A stretch of 64,000 nucleotides of DNA from positions 5,848,001 through 5,912,000 of the forward strand of contig JACVYH010000001.1 of the NCBI GenBank assembly GCA_014964245.1, read 5' to 3'. Shown here in pieces: positions 57,344 to 64,000 of this stretch (positions within the stretch are counted from its first letter, which is position 1; each line of letters starts with the position of its first letter). The notes beneath the pieces are model-generated. The model did no database searches and had not been told where the DNA came from. It saw only the letters and a list, made by a program, of their open reading frames with translations. A program made the translations under genes and the position numbers. This DNA is from Nannizziopsis barbatae (Eukaryota > Ascomycota > Eurotiomycetes > Onygenales > Nannizziopsiaceae).

Positions 57344-59198
57344 CTTTAAACCTTCAGTTTATTGTTTTATCGTGAAAACGTTGAAATAATCTTGAATGGC
57401 AAGACGGATCGTGTATTCGTCGTGCAGAAGTCGGTAAGAAAGCTATGGATGTATGTATCGACCTTGTCTCTATTGCCGGGGTGTCAAAGTCAGCTCAAAT
57501 TTCAAAATCCAATGTGACGCAGAGCGGATGGGCGGAGAGACCTACAATTGAAAGATGAAGATCAAAGACGAGAAGAATATCACGCGCTTTAAGAAATGTA
57601 GACCGTCGCAACGCGCTGCCCAGAGTGCTTTGAAAACTTTTTCTTTTGGTAATATGAGGTGGAGAAAAGAACGGGGCGGTTAATGGTGCGAGCTTTTGAT
57701 AAAAAGTATGCAGAAAGGAAAAGCTTGGTGGGCTCTGATATCAACAGCGACCGCAGGTAGAAATTAAGACACAAGGTCAAGAAGAGAAAAATGAAGTCGA
57801 GCGATAAGCAAGAAGCTTTGACAATTGGCAAAAGAATTCTTCTGCGAGGTGATGACGGAGAAGAGAGAGGAGAGGGAGGATCTTGAAAGAGTGAGGGTAA
57901 ATAAGAAAGCAGTGAGATATGAAGAGAGAAGAGTAATGGAGGGAGAGTTAAGAGGAGGAGAGAAGATGAAGTCTGAAGATGAAGAATGAAGTTGTTGTGT
58001 GAAACTGAAAATTGAGGGAAAGAAAGAAAGTTGCAGGAAAGCGTGAGTTTGGCGTGGGTTCTGCCGCCGGCGGCCGCCTTTGTGCTCCGTTTGGCTGAGT
58101 CAGCGCCAAGCAGTGACAGCCAAAAAACCTTGGAAGTGAAAAGCGGCAGGTGCGACTGGCCGTGACTGGAGGGGTACCTTCCCTTGCTGGTAATTCACTC
58201 TCTAAACTTGGTTACTGGGCGGCTAAATGTTGATCCCGTGCCTTCTACCGCCAGGCGTCTATTTTGGACAGCGAAGAAGAAAGAGGGACTCGCGCTTAGG
58301 GAAAGATCCTCAAGAGCCCATAGAAAAATTCTCTATGAGTGAAAAGAGACCGAATGAGGTAGGTTCTACGGAGTTTGTCTTCCTTGATTTGTATTGCCTT
58401 CCATATGTACGGAGTATAATTGGTGCTGTTTCTACAAAGGACAGTACCTGCACGAGTACTGTATATGTACCTCCTCCCGCCTTAGCGCCCAGAACTGGAT
58501 GACTCAATAGCAGGATCCATATCATTCCTTCAGCAGGGATTCTGTAGCCATCTGGTTTTTCAAGGTTTTTGTCCTGTTTTGTGGAGTATTATATGACTGA
58601 CAGGGCCACAACCTCACCCACTGATGACATCAGGGTGTGCAACACAACATTAAAGGAAATGCTGTGCTTGTGTATGTATGAATGTTTGTATTGACCCATA
58701 TGATTTATTCTGTATTAATTTGTAGGTATTCTAAATAATCAAAATGGTTATCTTAGCTGCAATTAAAATTCAGGTCATCAGGCAACAATTAATGAAACAA
58801 AAGGTTTGATATCCAGGTCGTAGAAATGCCACAAAGAGATGAGGTTACAAAGCGAGAATACAAAGCGAGAACTCGTTAGGTCGTAAAAGCAACCAAAGGG
58901 GAATGGACAAGAGGGAAATGAAAATGAAACCTGAAAATTGAAACAAAATAGCAATGAAAACTGAGATGCAGGGAGAAAGAGAAAAAGAAGATTTGCTATG
59001 TTGAACGAAAATAAAAAAGTAGATAAAGCTCGATCGATGTCTAAGTCTTCTCAGGTGGAATAGACAGAGAGCTCTCCGTAGGAAATGAGGAGAATAATCG
59101 GAATAAATATAAAGAAATCCAAAAATAATAATAGAGGATCTAGGGCGGGTAAATCATTGGGAGATATCGTCCAAAAATCGATTCAGTTCGTTTTTACT
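57344..59198. other. Intergenic region upstream of the G3BP-like gene
   Basis: 1.85 kb. The 750 bases next to the G3BP-like ATG are purine-rich on the plus strand (pyrimidine-rich leader on the coding strand). Contains TACGGAGTA (58408-58416) and a near-miss TACGGAGTT (58367). The remainder holds the 3' side of the small gene at 59199. Confidence 0.4.
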
Positions 59199-59456
59199 TT
59201 AGTTCGACGTTCCAGTAGTAACTTCAAATGCTTTCTTCTCATCGAGGACAATCGGTTGCTTGCGCATGACAGCATCTTGGCCTGTCATTCTCCGTCGTAA
59301 GGCGCGCTCGACTTTGGCGCCTAAGGCGAGTTTGCTGAGGCTTTCGGATTTCTCTGGGGTTGGTACAAAGCGTTGTTCGTCCAGGCGCTTATTGTCCAGT
59401 CTCTGGAGGTCTTCGCCGAGTTTCCTGATCTCGTTGACGCGGCTGTCGGTACTCAT
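59199..59456 (-). CDS. Small unrecognised helical protein
   Basis: 85 aa from ATG 59456 (MSTDSRVNEIRKLGEDLQRL); the frame stays open to 59543 without another ATG except one further upstream that is less likely. I do not recognise it, but the pattern looks like a real soluble protein. It has a charged N-terminal helix and then FVPTPEKSESLSKLALGAKVERALRRRMTG. This ends in a basic stretch followed by QDAVMRKQPIVLDEKKAF. Upstream splicing is possible. Coding confidence is moderate because the frame is short. Confidence 0.5.
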   Translation of the reverse strand: MSTDSRVNEIRKLGEDLQRLDNKRLDEQRFVPTPEKSESLSKLALGAKVERALRRRMTGQDAVMRKQPIVLDEKKAFEVTTGTSN

Positions 59457-62068
59457 GTTGCTGGAAACGGTTTGTTCACTGATTGTGGAATAACGCTGAG
59501 AGTTGCGCTGAGAGGTAAGCTGCTGGCAATGAAAAGAAGACAACCCGAGAGGTTAGCCGTCCGCGATGGTTTTGCAAATGCTGAGGAAAAGAAGATGGAG
59601 AGAGAGGATTTTATGGGTTAAAACTTGTTGGGTTTATTTTCACATACCGATGGAGCTATTATAGGGCGTTGAGATTCGAGGGATTGTCGCCGGGTCATCC
59701 TGAGCAACATGAAGGTACTTCACCGTCCAAAGGAATCTGGAGATAACGGGATGTTCGGGCGATAAATAATAGGGAAATTGAGAAGCAAAGAGCGGGTCTT
59801 GGATGGAGCGATCTTCAACTGAGACGTATGGAGACGGCAGGAGCACAGTTCCTTTCTTAATCGTAAATGTTAAACCCCGTGCACGTCAAAATTTGTCAAG
59901 ACAGGAACGCTTGTGATGACAGGCTCAGCCAAAGCAAAACCTTGCCACAGCAAAGGAATGTTAAAGATAGTAACAGGCGGAAGCAATCCTGGTGCTTCAT
60001 GAAAGCGGGGAGGCAGTGTAGGCGGGAGTCGGGGAACACTTACAGGATCAAATATGGATGCGTGGAGTCTCCTTTTCCTTCTGATCTGCACTGGAAGAAA
60101 GAGATCAATTGAGGGGCACAAGGACTTCTCGGTTCAGGACAGGAAGAAAGTCAGGGGTTGCGGACGGAAATCCAGACGGGCAAAAAAAAAGCAGCCTTGT
60201 CAAGAAAAGGATGACCTTGTTGAGATGAATGGGAAAAATGTCGCCAAAAAACTGCGTTTCAAGTCAAGGGTTCCTGGCGGTATGCAAAGTGTATGCCATG
60301 TGTTCGCAAGATGTAACGTTTCGTAAAGAGACTGTTTCGTTCCCTGCCAAGAGAAGGGGCTTGGCAGTGCTTCCGGCAGCAAGATAGACATTTACGCCGT
60401 CAATTCTACTATAATCTCGCCACACGGGGAAACAAACCATCACGTGAGCGGAATGTAAGTAACCGTATTGGAGCCGTCACGGCGCCCGGCTTGAGTGACG
60501 AGACGCTACTACGAGACATTTTCACCAGACATGGATCTGTCCGTGACGCTTTGAGTTTCTGTTCGCTTGCAATATTCGACTCGTTCGCTGTGGATGATGA
60601 AAAGAGTCGCCATCGCGACCTGCCCAATACGTCCATGGCTGGGTTACTTTGTCCGACTTACTCCCCAGTCCCACTAGTTGTGCACTATTATATGACTATA
60701 TATGCATAGTTCCAACTGGGAAAAGCTCAAGGAAAGACAGGCCGATCTCATGGGAGTACCTAAAATAATGTTTGGTGTCAGAGACTCAAACCAGTGGCTG
60801 ATTCCGCGACAATCCTCCACCGCCCCCCGAACCAGATGAAAAAGGGAAAAGAAACTCCTGTTATTGGGTTACGAGCATAAAATCCACCAAATACGAGCAA
60901 CGTTTTTGCGGTTCGGTCCCGCAAGCCACGTGTCTGTCGGTGTTAATATTGTCCAAGCTCCAATGATGGCTGTCTCCAGGGACCGGAATCCAGGTGTGAC
61001 TTGCCGTTGAACAAACGGCCTTTCGATAATCCCGCCATGCTGCAATCGCATTAGCAGGTAGCATTCTGTCAGGCCTGTCACCAGGAACAGACAAAATGAT
61101 GGATGGGAACACTGGAGTGTAAAACCCTCTTCAGGAAACTCTCCCTTCCTCTGTGACCACTGTGAGTCGTCCGGAATAGAAGCGCAGTGTAACGCTTCCG
61201 CCAGTCCGGCTGACCGGTTCGGTCTTTGTAATCACTGAATAATGGGCTGATCCTCGGATCCTCCTTGGATTTGTGTAACGCTAATTTGGCAAACGAGAAC
61301 AGGACTGTGACTCGTGAGGGACGGCCCTTCCAAACCCTTCTCGGCTGTGGTGACCCATTGTGTTGCCGCTCGGTGCTCGCCACTCGGCTCGCATTGAACC
61401 CCGACCTAGGCCCAATTTTTCAGAATGGATCTATCACAGAATCATATTTGAGGCTTTTGCTTGCCAACTTAAATACCCTTTGTCAGTCAAAAATGATAAC
61501 GGGTCTCTCGTGCAGGGTACACCACTGAGACGTGATCGATTCACGAACTTGAGCACTTACTTGTCAGCAAGATCCAGCAATAATAACTAGACCTCACAGC
61601 GTGTGACGGAGTAGCCGACCTTCGATAAGTGTAGAGTTGGAAGATTCAAGGATAAAACTAGAAGCCAGAGAGACCTCTAATCCTCCCATCGATAAAAAAA
61701 GTCCGATAAATGCCGATTAGTCAGGGGCGGGGAATCCGGGACGCTGAAGCCAAGGAGGGGTGAAGTGCTGAGGGATCTTATCTTATCAATCAATCAGCAA
61801 CTTCTCAAGTCACGAGTCTTCTTTTCATCTGGTTACTTGAATCATGCTTTTGAATACAACCCGCCCATATCAAATAATATATCGGTCATTTTCAATATCT
61901 CTATCGCGATCGCATGTCCGTAAGAGAGCGTATCGATAATATTCGCAACATAACTACGTACATACATACATATGTAACTAGTTATCCTCGTTTCTCTTTT
62001 TGGATTGACTTGGCAACCACGTACTCCGTATCTGATAACCATTCCAATACACCAGTTGCGCTTACACA
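59457..62068. other. 2.6-kb intergenic region
   Basis: No firm gene. Both strands are open at 60409-60709; the plus frame has an RRM-like stretch (see findings). CACGTG E-boxes are at 60433-60438 and 60926-60931. One TACTCCGTA (62022-62030) lies 39 bases before the next ATG, and a CATA microsatellite is at about 61959. Confidence 0.4.
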
Positions 62069-63847
62069 ATGCCCAAACCAAAAACATTGCTCAAAGAAGC
62101 AAAATCCAAGAAAAAGGCCAAAAAAGTAGTAAGCTTAAACGTGTTCTAGAAATTCTTCCTGCACCTTTCATCTAGAGTCATGCACGAATGAGACAATTCG
62201 TTTCTAACAAGCTTTCCTAGGAACCTGAGACCGTGGACGAATACCTTGCTGGTGAGTCGAAGCTGTGGAGCCTAACGACGTCTACGAGCTCCTTTTAACC
62301 TTTGACTAAATCTAGAGGGTGTTGAATATGAAGAAGCTGGTGAGAAGTGGCGAGGTGGTGATGCAGCCAAATCCATGCGCTTTTTCATGCGTGCCCTAGA
62401 TACGTATGATAACGGTCTAGCAAAGTATCCCAATTCATTTGACCTGGCATATAATAAGTACGTTTACCACTATAGCAGATCAGTTTGCTTTTAAGAAAAG
62501 ATCGGGCGGTCTTCGTTCCATTATAGCTCTTTTCCCGGCCTTTTATTACATGTGTTCTATGCATCTGACCAAGATGGCAGGGCACGAGTTCAATATGAAA
62601 TCACCCAACACCCGAAGCTCGTTTCCCAGCTACCCGGTTCTATGATCGAGATCCTCCAAATGGCGTTACAGTCACACAGAGAGGCTCTGAACAAAGACCA
62701 AGACAATGCCGACATATTATTTAACACGGCCCAGGTTCTAACAAGTTTAGCAGAGGTTATGTCGGAGGGCAAACACCAATCAGAACAGATTGCCAGAGAA
62801 GTCATGAACTTCTTGCAAAATGCACTTGAGTTATTTCAGCGGTGTTTTTCAATTCAGGAGTTACGCTACACTGAATATCAGGAACAACTGAACGCCATGG
62901 AGTCCGCTGTACCAGATCAAGAGCCACAAACAGAGTCAGACGTGCCAACATCTGTCCCCACTGAGAAATGGGCAGCTGTGGTCGAACCAGTCACCAAAAA
63001 TACGCTGGTAGATACTGCAATAGCACAGCTTGAAACATTGGCAACCCTCTGCGGCCTGCTTACCCAATATCCGGGCAACAACCTTTCCTGGCTTGAGGAG
63101 TATTCATCCGAACTCCTAAGAGACAAAATCAATGCCTACGCAGAGGGAACGGACCGAACATATGACGTTGCGCTAGCTAGGGCCAAGTTTATTTCAGCCT
63201 TTACTGAAATGGCCTATCGAAACGGGCAGTTAGACCTCGAAACGTATACGAATGAGATTAACGCAGCCTTTAGCAGTGGGTTTGACGTCTCGAATGATCC
63301 CGATGGCTTATGCAGTCTGGCGGAAGCTTTAGTGGCCCTCGATTCGGCAGTAGCAGATACCTTTGTTGCCAAAAACTCAGAAGCATTAACATCCTCGTTG
63401 GATCTGCGATGGAAATCTCTCACATCGGCACAGAATTTTCTCACATCCGCCACAAAGCTGCCATCAGCTGCTGGTGCCCTTCCAAGAATACATATTGCTC
63501 GAGGCGATGTCGAACTGCACCGCCGGCGTTTGGGAAAGGATCCGTGGAACTATGCACCAGCAGGCACTAATGCTGCCACCCTGGCCAAAAATGCTGAAGT
63601 GTACTACCGCGGCGGAGCAGCGATCGCAAAGCGAGATGGGTGGACAAAAGAGGAAAAGGAAGGGACTATAAAGGAGGCCTTGTTAAAGACGATGTCCGGC
63701 GACTCTATTCAAATGGAAGCCCTGATGGTGACTGCCAAAGAGGACGTATATCAAGCCGTGGAGGATATGCTTGAGGATGGGCTGATTACCCACGACGATG
63801 TGGACATGATAAAAAGTCATATGGAGCCAGAAGAGATTGTATTCTAA
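62069..63847 (+). CDS. TPR-repeat protein, candidate Rpl4 chaperone Acl4-like
   Basis: Exons 62069..62128, 62221..62251, 62316..62457, 62581..63847 give 499 aa with all phases matching. The N terminus is strongly basic (MPKPKTLLKEAKSKKKAKKV), then an acidic bridge, then helical repeats: EKWRGGDAAKSMRFFMRALD, NGLAKYPNSFDLAYNKARVQYE and HREALNKDQDNADILFNTAQ look like TPR units with the usual small/large alternation. The C-terminal half is also helical (NAEVYYRGGAAIAKRDGWTK). The architecture resembles fungal homologues of yeast Acl4, the dedicated TPR chaperone of ribosomal protein uL4 (Rpl4), but this is a judgement from pattern. A different TPR protein is possible. The gene is real; the name is uncertain. 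Confidence 0.75.
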
Positions 63848-64000
63848 AGATGGTCAAACCTTTATTGGCATTGGAAAAGAGTTTTATTCACTTACTTCTT
63901 CCAAAAAAATCCTTCCTTTGTAACCCTCATTCACGCTCGCGCCACTCAAACCTATTCCTGGGTATATGGACGGCGGACCGAGCAAGAGTGGTGGCTGCTG
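63848..64000. other. Window end, 3' flank of the TPR gene
   Basis: 153 bases, presumably 3' UTR and intergenic DNA; nothing else to report. Confidence 0.4.

Overview
The window is nuclear DNA of a filamentous ascomycete, most likely a eurotiomycete and plausibly Onygenales. Coding regions are split by 41-183 nt GT-AG introns, often with a CTAAC-like branch site. The gene set includes fungal-specific families: DUF1776, an AspRS-DUF2156 fusion, a NUC-1/PHO4-type bHLH factor, a DIP2/UTP12 protein and an AspE-like septin. I rebuilt exon structures by hand. For nearly every multi-exon gene the exon lengths sum to a whole number of codons and the joins restore conserved motifs. The species cannot be fixed from the sequence alone.

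Layout, left to right. A left-truncated Hsp70/HSPA12-like ATPase (+, to 2092); a DUF1776 SDR-like membrane protein (-); a Wss1/WLM metalloprotease for DNA-protein crosslink repair (+); a secreted protein of unknown function, possibly beta-pore-forming, with a CAG-repeat leader (-); about 2.8 kb without genes; DIP2/UTP12 (-) and ARPC2 (+) sharing a 290-bp divergent promoter; an unrecognised protein (+); a PTC7-type PP2C phosphatase (+); UTP23 (+); CMC2 (-) and PWP1 (+), divergent; a gene-poor 2.6 kb; an unrecognised disordered protein (+); a 5-kb gene-poor stretch with one possible Cys-rich GPI-type ORF; RRN3 (+); a GDXG alpha/beta hydrolase (-); an AspRS-DUF2156 fusion (+); HSP90 (-); an AspE-like septin (-); a NUC-1/PHO4 bHLH factor (+); a G3BP/Bre5-like NTF2-RRM protein (-); a small conserved-looking protein (-); and a TPR protein resembling the Rpl4 chaperone Acl4 (+).

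Two functional themes stand out. First, DIP2/UTP12, UTP23, PWP1, RRN3 and perhaps the TPR protein all serve ribosome synthesis, an enrichment for about 22 genes. Second, the AspRS-DUF2156 fusion has the architecture of ergosteryl-aspartate synthase (ErdS). It lies head-to-head with an alpha/beta hydrolase that is a good candidate for the matching Erg-Asp hydrolase (ErdH). Together they would form a tRNA-dependent sterol aspartylation and de-aspartylation locus, which is the most notable system in the window.

Between genes there is an over-represented 9-mer, TACTCCGTA/TACGGAGTA, with at least 14 exact copies and none in a coding exon. There are also GTAT/CATA microsatellites, a (CTG)13 tract and several inverted repeats. 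I saw no tRNA, rRNA, intact transposon or CRISPR.
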